64,000 nucleotides of DNA from Bradyrhizobium lablabi (GCF_900141755.1 NZ_LT670844.1:1674001-1738000); one strand, 5' to 3'. Positions 52,789-62,639 are shown, numbered from the stretch's first letter. Translations and numbers: made by a program. Notes: a model not told the origin generated them from the sequence alone.

Positions 52789-53943
52789 ATGGCTTCGGGA
52801 GACTTGATACCGAGCAATCACGATCAATCGGAGCCGGCTGATGCCGAGGTCCAGTTCGCGCTTGTCATCACTCGCATGATCGACTCGGTCAAGAACAACC
52901 CAGATGATATGCGTCAGGCCATCTACGATCTTGCTCGCTACAAGTTGCAAGAACAGTTTACCTATGCCGACGTCAAAGACATCAAACGAACCCAGCAAGC
53001 CCTGGAATCCGCCATTCGAGGCGTCGAGGCCTTCTCAAGGCAACACGGCAGCATTACCGCGGCGGTACCGCCTCCCTCAGGCATCGGCCATCCCGATGTC
53101 AAGGAGCCGGTGTCTCGCGACCTTCCTCCCGAATGGATCCGCGACGTCGGGAGCCAACCACGTTTCGGGATGAAGCGGGCGCCGGCCGATGTCAGCTGGA
53201 GGTCGACCCGTCGTCTGCCATGGCCGTATGTGAAGCGAACGCTCGGGATGTTCGCCATTCTGGTTGCGATATTGGTAGCCGTTCAGCAGCGCGAGCGGTT
53301 CGCTTTGCTGATCCAGAATCTGCCGAAGTACGAAAGGCAGGCCGCTGTTGAACAGCCGCGACCGCCGGCACCGGCAATTAGCGTCAAGATACCCGAGCCG
53401 CCTCCGAAAAAGCCGGCGCCGCTGCGGCCCACCGATTATGGCGTCTATGCGGTCAGCGACGATTCACTCATCGAACTGCAGCCATTGACCGGGCGGCCTC
53501 CCGATATCCGGGTCGCGGTCTCCGCCGCCCTGAAGGCGCCCAACCGCACATTATTGCCAAACGGCCATCCGAAATTCATTGTCTTCCGCCGAGACGTTGC
53601 CTCGAACATTTCAGACCGCGCTGAAGTCCGGATAATGGCCAAGATTGCGCGCGAGTTCTCGGCGGAAGTGGCCGGCAAGAAACCAAGCGATGGTGACGAC
53701 AGCTGGGTCATTCGAAATTTATCATTCCCGTTTCGATCATCTCCCGTCAGCGACAACCCTGAAATGTACGAACTCCATAGCGAAGACCCCGCATTGGAAT
53801 TGACGCCTGGCCGTTACGCCCTCGTCCTGAAGAACCAGGCGTATGATTTCATCGTCGAAGGCGAAGCGGTCGATCCACGGCAATGTATAGAGCGAATAAT
53901 CACTTCGAACGGCACGTACTATTCGGAATGCAAAAAACTCTGA
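52789..53943 (+). CDS. Single-pass membrane protein of unknown function
   Basis: A 384-residue protein with no export signal, a cytoplasmic N-terminal part (about 1-150), one membrane segment (TLGMFAILVAILVAVQ, about 152-168), a Pro-rich linker (PRPPAPAISVKIPEPPPKKP) and a C-terminal domain (about 215-384). The latter carries DYGVYAVSDDSLIELQPL, FIVFRRDVASNISDRAEVRI and ends with two cysteines (PRQCIERI, YSECKKL). It is likely an envelope protein with a periplasmic domain. No family is recognised. The N-terminal helix KNNPDDMRQAIYDLARYKL may pair with a partner. Confidence 0.75.
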   Translation: MASGDLIPSNHDQSEPADAEVQFALVITRMIDSVKNNPDDMRQAIYDLARYKLQEQFTYADVKDIKRTQQALESAIRGVEAFSRQHGSITAAVPPPSGIGHPDVKEPVSRDLPPEWIRDVGSQPRFGMKRAPADVSWRSTRRLPWPYVKRTLGMFAILVAILVAVQQRERFALLIQNLPKYERQAAVEQPRPPAPAISVKIPEPPPKKPAPLRPTDYGVYAVSDDSLIELQPLTGRPPDIRVAVSAALKAPNRTLLPNGHPKFIVFRRDVASNISDRAEVRIMAKIAREFSAEVAGKKPSDGDDSWVIRNLSFPFRSSPVSDNPEMYELHSEDPALELTPGRYALVLKNQAYDFIVEGEAVDPRQCIERIITSNGTYYSECKKL

Positions 53944-53989
53944 TCTCTGTTCTGCCACTTATTCCCGAGTCACGGATCCCTTCGCGAGT

Positions 53990-56900
53990 TTAGTGAATCA
54001 TGAAATCGTGAAGCCAGGCAACATGTGCGTTTGCGACATTTGCGCTGCCGGAATGGTCGAGCCCCGCATCATGTCCTGCATCGATCCCCTGATGATATGA
54101 TTGAGCATCGTTCGCGGGTGCCGTCGGATGGCTGCTTTCGACCGGCGACCCAGATCCATCGAGCGCGACACTGTCTGGGGTTGCGGAGGCTCCGCCTGGC
54201 GGTGTGTGGAAGATAAACGCATCATTCGCCGCGCCTCCGAGCGTGACCGACGAAGCGGTTGAGCCGGTGGTGACGGCAGGGGTAGACGCAAAATGGAAGC
54301 CGTCCTTCGGAGGATCGATGGCGATGGTGCCACCGTGTCCATCGCTGGAAAGCGTGAATGTCGAATTGGTGTAATTGCCGACCAGCGAAAGGTTTGCGAC
54401 GTCATTTTGCGCGTCGCGAATCGTCAGGATTCCTCCCGAGGCGTTGCCCGCATAAGAATACGTCGTTCCCGCTCCGAACGAGATGTCCTTCAAATCGATT
54501 TGATCGGAGCTCGACGGATTACCATCACCTGTCAAATTGAGTATCTGGCCGGTGAACAATGACGAGTTGTCTAGAACCAGGGTACCGGTTACGCCGCTGA
54601 ATTTAACAGTTCCGGAATCGGCGCCGGTCAATTCGAGAGACGACCCTGCGTCGATTGTCGCCGCCTGGGTCACGTTGCTCAAAGTCAACAGCACGTTGCC
54701 GGTGGCCTCGATGACGGTAGAAGGAGTGTTGATGATGCCGTCGCCATTGAGGTCCTGATGGAAAATGGATTCGAAGGAGTCCATCAGAGAGCTGTTTCCC
54801 GACACGACCGCGGTATTTGAGATGAAGTTCCCGCTGCTATCTGTGTACCAGACCCCATACTCATCGACGCCCGCGATTTTCCAGGCCACGTCATATCCGG
54901 TTGCTGTTTGCTCCACGGCAATGGGCGTCCAGGCGCCAAACTCACCCGCCACCACTGCCGCGCCGGCGAATTTTATCTCGGGGCCAGAGCCGGTGCTGGT
55001 GTTATCAAGATAAAAATTATTGTCGACCTGGACCAGACTGGTCGATCCAGACGACTCGATTGCCGGCGTTTGCACCGGACTCGTCGATGCAGAGAGCGCG
55101 AGTGCTGATGTTTGCAGCGGCGGCGTGCCAATCACGCCATCGCCGTTTAGATCCTGGTGGAAGCTGATCTCGTACGCTTCCAGCATAGCGCTGGTTCCTG
55201 ACACGACCGCGGTATTTGAGACGTAGTTGCCGTTGCTATCTGTATTCCAAACGCCGTATTCATCGGCGCCGGCGACTTTCCAGGCAACTTCGTACCCGGT
55301 CAGGGTCTGCTCCACGCCAATCGGCGCCCACGCGCCGAGCTGGCCCGCCACCACCGCCGCCCCGGCAAATTTCAACTCGGGGCCGGCCCCGGTGCTATTG
55401 CTGTAAAAATAGTAATTGTTGCCGACCTCGACCAGGCTGGTCGACCCGGACGACTCTATCACCGACGTTTGCGGCGAGGGAGGACCGATCACGCCGTCGC
55501 CATTCAGATCCTGATGGAAGCTCGTCTCGAACGATTCCAGCATAGCGCTGGTTCCCGACACGACATCGGTATTCGAGACGTAGTTGCCGTTGCTATCTGT
55601 ATTCCAAATCCCGTATTGATCAGCGCCTGTGACTTTCCAGGCAACTTCGTAACCGGTCAGGGTCTGCTCCACGCCAATCGGCGCCCACGCGCCAAGCTGG
55701 CCCGCCACCACTGCCGCCCCGGCAAATTTCAATTCAGGGCCGGCCCCCGTGCTATTGCTGTCAAAATAGAAATTGTTGCCGACCTCGACCAGGCTCGTCG
55801 ATCCAAACGACTCAATCACAACCGGCGTCGGGCCAATGACGGGGTCTAGAACGTTTGAGACACTGCTGACATTGCCGGCGGCGTCCGTCGCGGTCGCGGT
55901 AAAATCTTGCGTGCCTGGTGAAAGCGGCCCAGTGTTGATATTCCAGCTTCCACTGGTATCCGCTACGCCTGCCCCCAGCAAAGTTGTTCCGTTAAAAAGC
56001 TTAACGGTGCTTCCAGCTTCCGCGGTGCCGGTCACGATAAGCGCGGTCGCCGACGCAGGTGCATCGGAGATAATATGGGGCGCGCCCGGGGCGACGGTAT
56101 CGATGGTCACGTTCAGTGCGGCCGAGGCCGTGCTGATATTCCCGGCGGCGTCCATTGCCTTGCCGGTAAAGGCGTGACTGCCGTCCGACAGGGTTGCGGT
56201 CGCGAACGACCAGGCGCCGCTACTATTGGCGGTCGCGTTGCCGATCTGCGTGGTACCGTCGAACACCTCGACAGTGTCGCCAGCTGGCGCCGTCCCGGTC
56301 AGGGTCAGCTGATTGACATTCGTGATGCCGTCGCCAACCACACCGCTGTCGGGCGAGAACGAGGCCACCGTCGGCGCCGGTGGAGGCGGCGCATTTATCG
56401 TCAGATTCAGCGCAGCTGAAGCCGCGCTAACTGTACCCGCTGCATCTCTATCAGTAGCAGTAAAACTATGTGCGGCATTGGCAAGCGCTCCCGTTGCGAA
56501 GGACCAAGATCCTGTGCTGTCGGCATTAACTATGCCGATCTGGGTTGATCCGTCAAAAATCTGAACGGCGCTATTAACCGCCGCCATTCCGTTCAGCGTG
56601 ATCTGACTGACGTTTGTTGTACTAGGTGAATACCCAGTAATCGTCGGTGCGTTATGCGCAAAGATCGCCTCCATCGTTGCCGCACCCCATCCCATTTTTG
56701 GATCGATGCTATTGAGGTCGGCAACCGGCCACCACGAGTTCTTTCCGGAGGGATCGGCGTAGACATAGTTCCAGACAGTGCTCGAAACGCCCGCGGCTTC
56801 CACCGCACTAAGGGTTTTGTTTAGAAGGGGTATCCAGCTGGGATCGTTGTTCGGTACGCCAAGCTCTCCCAAGTAGCCCTGATAATTGTTTGCTTTTAGC

Positions 56901-57625
56901 CAATCCAAGAAGGGCTGCACATCCTGAACGCCCGTATTCGCGGTGTCACCTTGCTGAGCGTAGGTCAGAGAATACGTACCACTGCCGTTGTCGAAATACT
57001 GATGTGCCTCGTAAATGATCTTATTTGCAGGGTCCGTGATATGAAGGTTGGCGTTGGTGTATAGCCAGTTTTTGGCAGTCGCCCACTGGTCGCCTTCAAC
57101 GTAAATTGGCGTACTCATGTCAACAGCGCGGATGGCATCGACGGCTGCCTGCGCCGCCTTCGGCCAGACAGTCGCGTCAGGCATACTGTTTGGTTCGTTC
57201 ATAATGTCGTAACCCGCAAGCCCGGCATGACCCTTGAGCTGCGTTGCGAGTTGGCTCCAAAGAGAAGCGAAGGAAGAGATTGGAACAGCGCTGGTGCCGA
57301 TTTTGGATGAAGTAGCCAAGTCGGCCTGTGTAATGACCCCCCATTCGGTCGCGGCCTGTGCGGCGTAATTTGCGTCGTAACCCCCGGAATTATGTAGATC
57401 TACGACTACCTTGATTCCCCGAGCGGCCGCTTCGGTCAGAACGTTCTCCAACCCGGCCAAATAAGTAGGGTCCAGGGGGCCATTCAGGGTAGGTTGCATT
57501 CGCTCCCAACTGATTGGAAGGCGAATTAATGTGATCCCCTCCTTCTGCAGATAATCCAAATCGCTGGCGCCAACGAACGGCATCCAAGAGTATTCAGCTC
57601 CACTAACGTTTACGCCAACAGTCAC
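53990..57625 (-). CDS. Multidomain GH5-type glycoside hydrolase with Ig-like and Trp-rich repeats
   Basis: A 1211-residue protein. Residues about 1-325 are a cellulase-family (GH5) barrel: acid/base E144 in YDIMNEPNSM, nucleophile E254 in YLGELGVPN, plus LIRLPISWERMQP near 40. Residues about 325-610 hold three bacterial Ig-like repeats (each with TGTA..G..V.LF.G and DAAGN.S). Residues about 610-970 hold three tryptophan-rich repeats (W_rich_C type) that each end in DLNGDGVIG-like calcium loops. A beta-rich tail follows, ending in a Ser/Ala/His-rich C-terminus. The start is GTG at 57625 with AGGAG. No signal peptide is seen, which fits type I secretion. Its target is probably a beta-glucan or the cell's own polysaccharide. 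Confidence 0.88.
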   Translation of the reverse strand: MTVGVNVSGAEYSWMPFVGASDLDYLQKEGITLIRLPISWERMQPTLNGPLDPTYLAGLENVLTEAAARGIKVVVDLHNSGGYDANYAAQAATEWGVITQADLATSSKIGTSAVPISSFASLWSQLATQLKGHAGLAGYDIMNEPNSMPDATVWPKAAQAAVDAIRAVDMSTPIYVEGDQWATAKNWLYTNANLHITDPANKIIYEAHQYFDNGSGTYSLTYAQQGDTANTGVQDVQPFLDWLKANNYQGYLGELGVPNNDPSWIPLLNKTLSAVEAAGVSSTVWNYVYADPSGKNSWWPVADLNSIDPKMGWGAATMEAIFAHNAPTITGYSPSTTNVSQITLNGMAAVNSAVQIFDGSTQIGIVNADSTGSWSFATGALANAAHSFTATDRDAAGTVSAASAALNLTINAPPPPAPTVASFSPDSGVVGDGITNVNQLTLTGTAPAGDTVEVFDGTTQIGNATANSSGAWSFATATLSDGSHAFTGKAMDAAGNISTASAALNVTIDTVAPGAPHIISDAPASATALIVTGTAEAGSTVKLFNGTTLLGAGVADTSGSWNINTGPLSPGTQDFTATATDAAGNVSSVSNVLDPVIGPTPVVIESFGSTSLVEVGNNFYFDSNSTGAGPELKFAGAAVVAGQLGAWAPIGVEQTLTGYEVAWKVTGADQYGIWNTDSNGNYVSNTDVVSGTSAMLESFETSFHQDLNGDGVIGPPSPQTSVIESSGSTSLVEVGNNYYFYSNSTGAGPELKFAGAAVVAGQLGAWAPIGVEQTLTGYEVAWKVAGADEYGVWNTDSNGNYVSNTAVVSGTSAMLEAYEISFHQDLNGDGVIGTPPLQTSALALSASTSPVQTPAIESSGSTSLVQVDNNFYLDNTSTGSGPEIKFAGAAVVAGEFGAWTPIAVEQTATGYDVAWKIAGVDEYGVWYTDSSGNFISNTAVVSGNSSLMDSFESIFHQDLNGDGIINTPSTVIEATGNVLLTLSNVTQAATIDAGSSLELTGADSGTVKFSGVTGTLVLDNSSLFTGQILNLTGDGNPSSSDQIDLKDISFGAGTTYSYAGNASGGILTIRDAQNDVANLSLVGNYTNSTFTLSSDGHGGTIAIDPPKDGFHFASTPAVTTGSTASSVTLGGAANDAFIFHTPPGGASATPDSVALDGSGSPVESSHPTAPANDAQSYHQGIDAGHDAGLDHSGSANVANAHVAWLHDFMIH
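54728..55826. repeat. Tandem in-gene DNA repeats (Trp-rich modules)
   Basis: Three copies of a 340-380-base unit in the GH5 gene encode the tryptophan-rich modules. The first two (closest to the N-terminus, about 55485-55826 and 55130-55470) are almost identical at DNA level, for example in CGCCCACGCGCC and CTGGCCCGCCACCAC; the third has diverged. Near-identity points to recent duplication or gene conversion. Confidence 0.8.
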
Positions 57626-58180
57626 CGAAACTCCTGTTCCGCGTTCTCTGAGAAAAATTGGTCTTAACAACGCGCGGATTTGAGCATCGTGGGCCAGCGC
57701 TAAAGGCGGGCGGAAGGAAACAGTTCAAATTCTCTGCAACCAGAGACACAAGTGCGGTTGGTAAACGGCTAGTTGCATAATCCAACGTTCTGAGACGCGA
57801 GCGAAAGATGTCGATGAGGCGGCCGCTAAAAAATGAGCAAGAGCTTAGCTTGCGTCCGACACCCGCGACGCCTGCCTAAATCCGTGGTTCAAGAAATGGC
57901 CCGTAAAATTACGGAGTCGGCCGCCGAAGCAAAGCGACCTGAGAAGGTCTTGTGGCGGACTTGGCCAGAAGCGTCCTGGTCAGAAGCGTCCTGGTCACAA
58001 GCGTGTTCGCGTCGCCGGGGGCATCATGACGATAAGGGTGCCCAGCGCACCAGCGACGAGGATGGTGCGGCGTCTGCGGAAACTGCGGAACGATGGCTGG
58101 GCGGACGAACTGGAGCGCTGAATTGGATTGTCGGCCGTTCTAAAAACCAATTATACTTTACGGCAACACAGGAGAAAGCG
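57626..58180. other. Intergenic region with no gene seen
   Basis: About 555 bases upstream of the GH5 gene. A plus-strand frame is open from 57833 but its N-terminal part (Arg/Trp-rich, with a short tandem GAAGCGTCCTGGTC repeat near 57968-57995) does not look coding before the ATG at 58181. It must contain the GH5 promoter. Confidence 0.4.
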
Positions 58181-58492
58181 ATGAGAAGCCTAAGCGTTAG
58201 TCTCTTGGTTGCCGCGTTCTTATGCACAACCCCTGTCTCGCTTCGTGGGCCGCACGGCCTCACCTTTAACTCTGCCGATGCTGCCGAAATGGGCATTACA
58301 GTCCGGCATCATCGAAGCCTTATCATCAGGCATAGCCATTACGCCGCATGGCGCTTTCGCTCGCATGACATCTATTACTCACCTGCTGAGGGACTATGGT
58401 GCGGCGGGCCCTATGTCGGGGACGGATTTAATGGCGGCACCTATTACGGCGGCCCTTGGATGGACCTGCGTTGCTATGACGGGGTGTACTGA
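58181..58492 (+). CDS. Small exported Gly/Tyr-rich protein, unknown function
   Basis: A 103-residue protein with a signal peptide (MRSLSVSLLVAAFLCTTP) and a mature part rich in His, Tyr, Gly and Trp (VRHHRSLIIRHSHYAAW, GGTYYGGPWMDLRCYDGVY). GGAG lies six bases before the ATG. It resembles other short cell-surface proteins of Bradyrhizobium in composition only. Confidence 0.65.
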   Translation: MRSLSVSLLVAAFLCTTPVSLRGPHGLTFNSADAAEMGITVRHHRSLIIRHSHYAAWRFRSHDIYYSPAEGLWCGGPYVGDGFNGGTYYGGPWMDLRCYDGVY

Positions 58493-58629
58493 AGGAAGTC
58501 GGCGCAGCAGGGCATCGGGGCGCGCTGGTCGATCAAAATAAGGGCTGCTATAGCTCTTTGCCGAACTGACCGTGGGGCCGATGGCGCCGCGGGCGGCCAA
58601 CGACCTGCCCCTTTAGGAGACGATGCGGA

Positions 58630-59637
58630 ATGATCTTGGTGACAGGCGGCGCCGGATACGTGGGTTCCCATGCCTGCGTTGAGCTTTTAAACGCTGGTCA
58701 GCAGGTTGTCGTTTTCGATAATTTTTGCAACAGCAATTCGGCGTCGCTGGACCGCGTGCAAAAAATATGTGGCAAATCACTGATCGCAGTCGAGGGTGAT
58801 ATCCGCGACCAGGCGGCGATTGAAAGCGTTCTGATCAAATATGGCTGCACGGCCGTACTGCATTTCGCCGGACTAAAGTCGGTCCAGGATTCGGTCACTA
58901 ACCCGCTGGAATACTACGACAACAACGTCATCGGTTCACACCGGCTACTGCGCGCGATGCAGAATACAGGGGTGAACAGGATCATCTTCAGTTCATCCGC
59001 AACCGTCTACGGAAACCCGCAATTTCTGCCCTATACAGAGGATCACCCTCTGAATGCCATAAATCCGTATGGCCGAACAAAGCTTGTGATCGAGGACATG
59101 CTTCGCGACCAGTACGCGAGCGATTCAAAATGGAGCATCGGAATCCTCCGCTATTTTAATCCGGTTGGCGCGCACGAAAGCGGCCTTATTGGCGAAGATC
59201 CCGTTGGCGTCCCCAACAACCTTGTTCCTTTTGTTGCCCAGGTCGCGATCGGCCGCCGCGAGCGGCTTAATATATGGGGAAATGACTATGATACGCCCGA
59301 TGGGACCGGCGTGAGGGATTACATCCACGTGATGGATTTGGCCGACGGGCACGTGTCGGCGCTCCGATTGCTGGACGCTCCGAAATGCTTTGCCGTCAAT
59401 TTGGGCACGGGCTCGGGAAGCAGCGTTCTCGACGTTGTCAGGGCTTTTGAAAAGGTGAGCGGGAGGCGCGTTCCCTACGATTTCAAACCACGCCGCCCCG
59501 GTGACATCGACTCCTACTATGCGGCAACAGCGCATGCGTTCGAGTTGATGGGCTGGAAGGCCACCCGAACGCTTGAGACCATGTGCGCGGATCATTGGCG
59601 ATGGCAGAGCGCCAACCCTAACGGGTATTCCGGCTAG
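58630..59637 (+). CDS. galE: UDP-glucose 4-epimerase
   Basis: Cytoplasmic NAD-dependent epimerase of 335 residues that interconverts UDP-glucose and UDP-galactose for polysaccharide synthesis. The Rossmann motif TGGAGYVGSH is at residues 5-14, the catalytic Ser-Tyr-Lys set is in SSSATVYG and YGRTK (about 122 and 147-151), and the family stretches LRYFNPVGAHESGLIGEDP and DGTGVRDYIHVMDLADGH follow. AGGAGA lies about ten bases upstream. Its neighbours (glycosyltransferase, VanZ-like protein, GH5) suggest a surface-polysaccharide role. Confidence 0.95.
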   Translation: MILVTGGAGYVGSHACVELLNAGQQVVVFDNFCNSNSASLDRVQKICGKSLIAVEGDIRDQAAIESVLIKYGCTAVLHFAGLKSVQDSVTNPLEYYDNNVIGSHRLLRAMQNTGVNRIIFSSSATVYGNPQFLPYTEDHPLNAINPYGRTKLVIEDMLRDQYASDSKWSIGILRYFNPVGAHESGLIGEDPVGVPNNLVPFVAQVAIGRRERLNIWGNDYDTPDGTGVRDYIHVMDLADGHVSALRLLDAPKCFAVNLGTGSGSSVLDVVRAFEKVSGRRVPYDFKPRRPGDIDSYYAATAHAFELMGWKATRTLETMCADHWRWQSANPNGYSG

Positions 59638-60042
59638 TCAATCCCAGTCGCGCAAAGCGCTTCTCATGAGCGATGCTCGTTGGCGCAATGCTCTCTGGCG
59701 CCGCGCGGTTTGGCGCCATGCGCTATGGCGCCGTGTCGATAGCAGCTGACGCCGTCTTCAACTTTAAATCGCAAATCCTAAATGAAAGGATCGATCTTCA
59801 CAAACCATCGCTTGCTTCGTTCGGCATTCGAAATTATCAAGGGATAACCATGCGGACGTCCTTCGTGAACAGCACCAGCTTTTGTTCCCGCAGATGTTTT
59901 CGTCATTCTATCGGGTCAGGCCGACACTCGCCGATTGGAAGCAAATTTTCGAACGGCGAGCGCCCCCCAAAGATTCCGGCCAGGATGATGCGAGCCGCCG
60001 TTCGAAACACATTGATGTCATAGGCAAATCCACAAGGCCAAG
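59638..60042. repeat. Gap with short TGGCGC repeats
   Basis: 405 bases between galE and the glycosyltransferase gene. At 59680-59732 the string TGGCGC occurs four times at 15-17-base intervals (TTGGCGCAATGC, CTGGCGCCGCGC, TTGGCGCCATGC, ATGGCGCCGTGT). The rest shows no credible gene; an open frame from 59673 only follows these repeats. Confidence 0.45.
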
Positions 60043-60912
60043 ATGGACCGGCTCGTAAGCATTTATCTACCTACGCACAACCGTCGGCAGCTCCTGGAGC
60101 GGGCGGTCGACTCGGTTCTGAGCCAAACCTACCGCAATATCGAGTTGATCGTGGTCAATGACGGCTCAACGGACGATACTTCCCTCTTCCTCAACAAAAT
60201 AAGCCAAAGTGATCGGCGCCTTGTTGCTATCGACAATCCGCGATCGTTGGGACCCTCCCCATCCAGAAACCTGGCTGTGAAAGCAGCCAAAGGATTTTTC
60301 ATAAGCGGACTAGACGACGACGACGAATTCACACCTGACCGGATTGCCCAATTCGTCGACTATTGGAACGTATTGGCGGCCGGTTCGTCACCTCCGGTTT
60401 GCCTGTTCTCGCAAAGCGTGTTTGTCAGCGGCGGCAACAGAATAGTTACCCGCGACAGAAAAGATCATGTTCAGTTCGAGGACTTGTTCCACCACAACTA
60501 CATTGGAAACCAGGTCTTCTGCATTCGTGACAATTTGATTTCGGCCGGCCTTTTCGACGAACATCTGAATGCGTGGGAAGACCTCGATTTGTTCATGCGT
60601 CTGTTAAGGCAATTCGGCGAGGCCCGATTGCTGGATGCGCCGACCTACATATGTGATGTATCCATCAATCGCGATCGAATATCGAGGAACGAACCTCGCA
60701 TCCGACGGGCGTTCGATATTATCTCGGCAAAATATAACGAGTTGCCGCCGGCGGCTCATCAGGGCCTCTATCTGCAGATGTTTTCCGACTATCATGGCAT
60801 TCGCCCCACCATTGCTGATTTCAGGCGCTTTCTGGGTTGGGGATTTGATTCTAGCGGTCTCAAGCAGCTTCTCAAGTCATCGATAAAAGGACTGGCGCTG
60901 GCGTCTGCTTAA
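60043..60912 (+). CDS. Family 2 glycosyltransferase
   Basis: A 289-residue GT2 (GT-A fold) enzyme that transfers a sugar from a nucleotide donor. Motifs: VSIYLPTHNRRQLLERAVDS at the N-terminus, LIVVNDGSTDDTS near 35, the DXD-like LDDDDEFTP near 90 and NAWEDLDLFMRLL near 178. There is no membrane anchor, so it acts at the cytoplasmic face. It follows galE on the same strand and is convergent with the GMC oxidoreductase gene. Acceptor and sugar are unknown. Confidence 0.9.
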   Translation: MDRLVSIYLPTHNRRQLLERAVDSVLSQTYRNIELIVVNDGSTDDTSLFLNKISQSDRRLVAIDNPRSLGPSPSRNLAVKAAKGFFISGLDDDDEFTPDRIAQFVDYWNVLAAGSSPPVCLFSQSVFVSGGNRIVTRDRKDHVQFEDLFHHNYIGNQVFCIRDNLISAGLFDEHLNAWEDLDLFMRLLRQFGEARLLDAPTYICDVSINRDRISRNEPRIRRAFDIISAKYNELPPAAHQGLYLQMFSDYHGIRPTIADFRRFLGWGFDSSGLKQLLKSSIKGLALASA

Positions 60913-61004
60913 AAAGTCTTGCCGCGATGTCGTTTGATTTTCAACAGTTTCCGCTAAGCCCTGAGGCTACGATAATTGAGGCGTTACAGCCGCGCGCATG
61001 CCAA

Positions 61005-62639
61005 TCAACCAACACTTGCCAAATGTTGGGCAAGTCTCGCCGCGAGTGCGACAACACTTAAAGTCGGATTTGCCTGCCCCGATGTCGGCATCACGGCAGA
61101 GCTTACGACATATAGATTGCTGGAATCGAAAGTGCGAAGATCGCCATCGACGACTGCTGTGCGACGGTCAAGACCCATTCGCGCCGTACCAATTTGGTGG
61201 GTGCCATGGCTTGCTTGCGCGAGTACCGCATCCGCCAGCTCTTCCTTAGGAAAGCGATAGCGTAGCGCCCCCAAACGGGATTGAACGAGCCATTCTTCAA
61301 GACGCTCGTGCGAACGAACTAATGCATCTGCATTCGTGCGGTTGAACTTCAGATCGATCGTCAGTCGAGGCAATCCAAACATATCAGCCTCGCCATTCAG
61401 CTGGACTCGGCTGGCGGGATCCGGAAACTGCTCCTGGTGATACGACAGGCCGTAGCGGCGCCCCGGATTTCGGATGAAAAAGCCCGGCAGACGCATTTCA
61501 GCGAAATATCGTCTGTTGAAAAAGCCCGGAAGGTATGCGAGGGCGTGAGGGATATCGAGCAGAATATTACGAATGTGCGGAAGCGTCGCCACTCCGGGCG
61601 GAACATGGCGAATCCGAATTGCTTCGGCGACGAGGGCCCGGCCAATAGGCCCGACCGCAAAGGCCAAATAGACGAGGGATAAAATGCTGGAGCCGTGTCT
61701 TGAATCAGAAACTGGCGGGACAACCGGCCAGAATGCGCAATTGAGCAGTCGGTCATCTAGAATGACCTTGTCCGACAATATCATTCGTCGACGCGCGTAG
61801 GATCCATTGCCATCTATGAAGAAATCATATGCGCGATCTATTTCTTCAGTCGAAAAAACAATATCGGCGATTTCGCCAATGACATGTCCCATGTAGTAGC
61901 GACCCAGCGGCCCGTCCAACCCTCCGAACATATCCGGATGCTTCCGCTGAATGGCCAGAAGAAGCCGGGTCGATTCGAGACCTCCACAAGCGATGATGGC
62001 CGTCTTTACGGGAATAATGGTACGTTTACGATCTGGTGTCGCGACGACCAGCTTCTCGATCCGGCCACTTTCGTCCAACTCGAAATCGACAACGGTCGCA
62101 TTCAATCGAACATCAAGCGCCCTTGAGGACGAAAGCGATTCCTTATGCGCCGTTTGAAACGCAGGCCGGTTTGAAAACCTCTCGAGCCGACAGGGATCGA
62201 CTACAGAGTCTTCCAGTTTTAGATTTTCGATGGCTGACGCAAAAACTGGCTTACCGCAGGAAGCGTATTCACAGGCAATGTCGTAAAAGGGTAAAATATC
62301 GTCGCGCGTAATTGGCCATTTCGCCTCAACGACACCGGGACGTTGCGCAAAGTCGATCGGATCAAGACGTTGGCAACGCGCCCCCCAAAGATTTGATGTT
62401 CCTCCAAACCGGCGGGCTACCGCGATCGCCATATCATCGTGCGTATTGCGATCACATATCGTGGCGAGCGAGAGACTTTGTGCTTCTTCGCTGGCGGCAT
62501 TTCCTCCGCTTTCGAGCAACAGCACTGACTTACCGAGACGCGCGCATTCAAGAGCCAGCGTAATTCCAGCCGGTCCAGAACCAATCACCGTTACGTCCGC
62601 TCTTTCGGCGTTCAGTCCGGAAAGATCGGTTGAAATCAT
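61005..62639 (-). CDS. GMC-type FAD oxidoreductase
   Basis: Flavoprotein of 544 residues in the glucose-methanol-choline oxidoreductase family. The FAD motif VIGSGPAGITLALECARLG is at about 17-35; RRFGGTSNLWGARCQRLDP near 75 is the second flavin-contact region; the active-site His is in ASHGTHQIGTARMG near 480 and the end has SSAVMPTSGQANPTLSVVALA. No signal peptide is seen. It oxidises an alcohol, sugar or polysaccharide unit. Placement beside a glycosyltransferase suggests sugar modification, but that is inference. Confidence 0.88.
   Translation of the reverse strand: MISTDLSGLNAERADVTVIGSGPAGITLALECARLGKSVLLLESGGNAASEEAQSLSLATICDRNTHDDMAIAVARRFGGTSNLWGARCQRLDPIDFAQRPGVVEAKWPITRDDILPFYDIACEYASCGKPVFASAIENLKLEDSVVDPCRLERFSNRPAFQTAHKESLSSSRALDVRLNATVVDFELDESGRIEKLVVATPDRKRTIIPVKTAIIACGGLESTRLLLAIQRKHPDMFGGLDGPLGRYYMGHVIGEIADIVFSTEEIDRAYDFFIDGNGSYARRRMILSDKVILDDRLLNCAFWPVVPPVSDSRHGSSILSLVYLAFAVGPIGRALVAEAIRIRHVPPGVATLPHIRNILLDIPHALAYLPGFFNRRYFAEMRLPGFFIRNPGRRYGLSYHQEQFPDPASRVQLNGEADMFGLPRLTIDLKFNRTNADALVRSHERLEEWLVQSRLGALRYRFPKEELADAVLAQASHGTHQIGTARMGLDRRTAVVDGDLRTFDSSNLYVVSSAVMPTSGQANPTLSVVALAARLAQHLASVG

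Noticed and set aside
57833..58180. Longer version of the small exported protein at 58181
   Set aside because: The upstream part is Arg/Trp-rich, has a short tandem DNA repeat and no homology; the ribosome-binding site and signal peptide fix the start at 58181.
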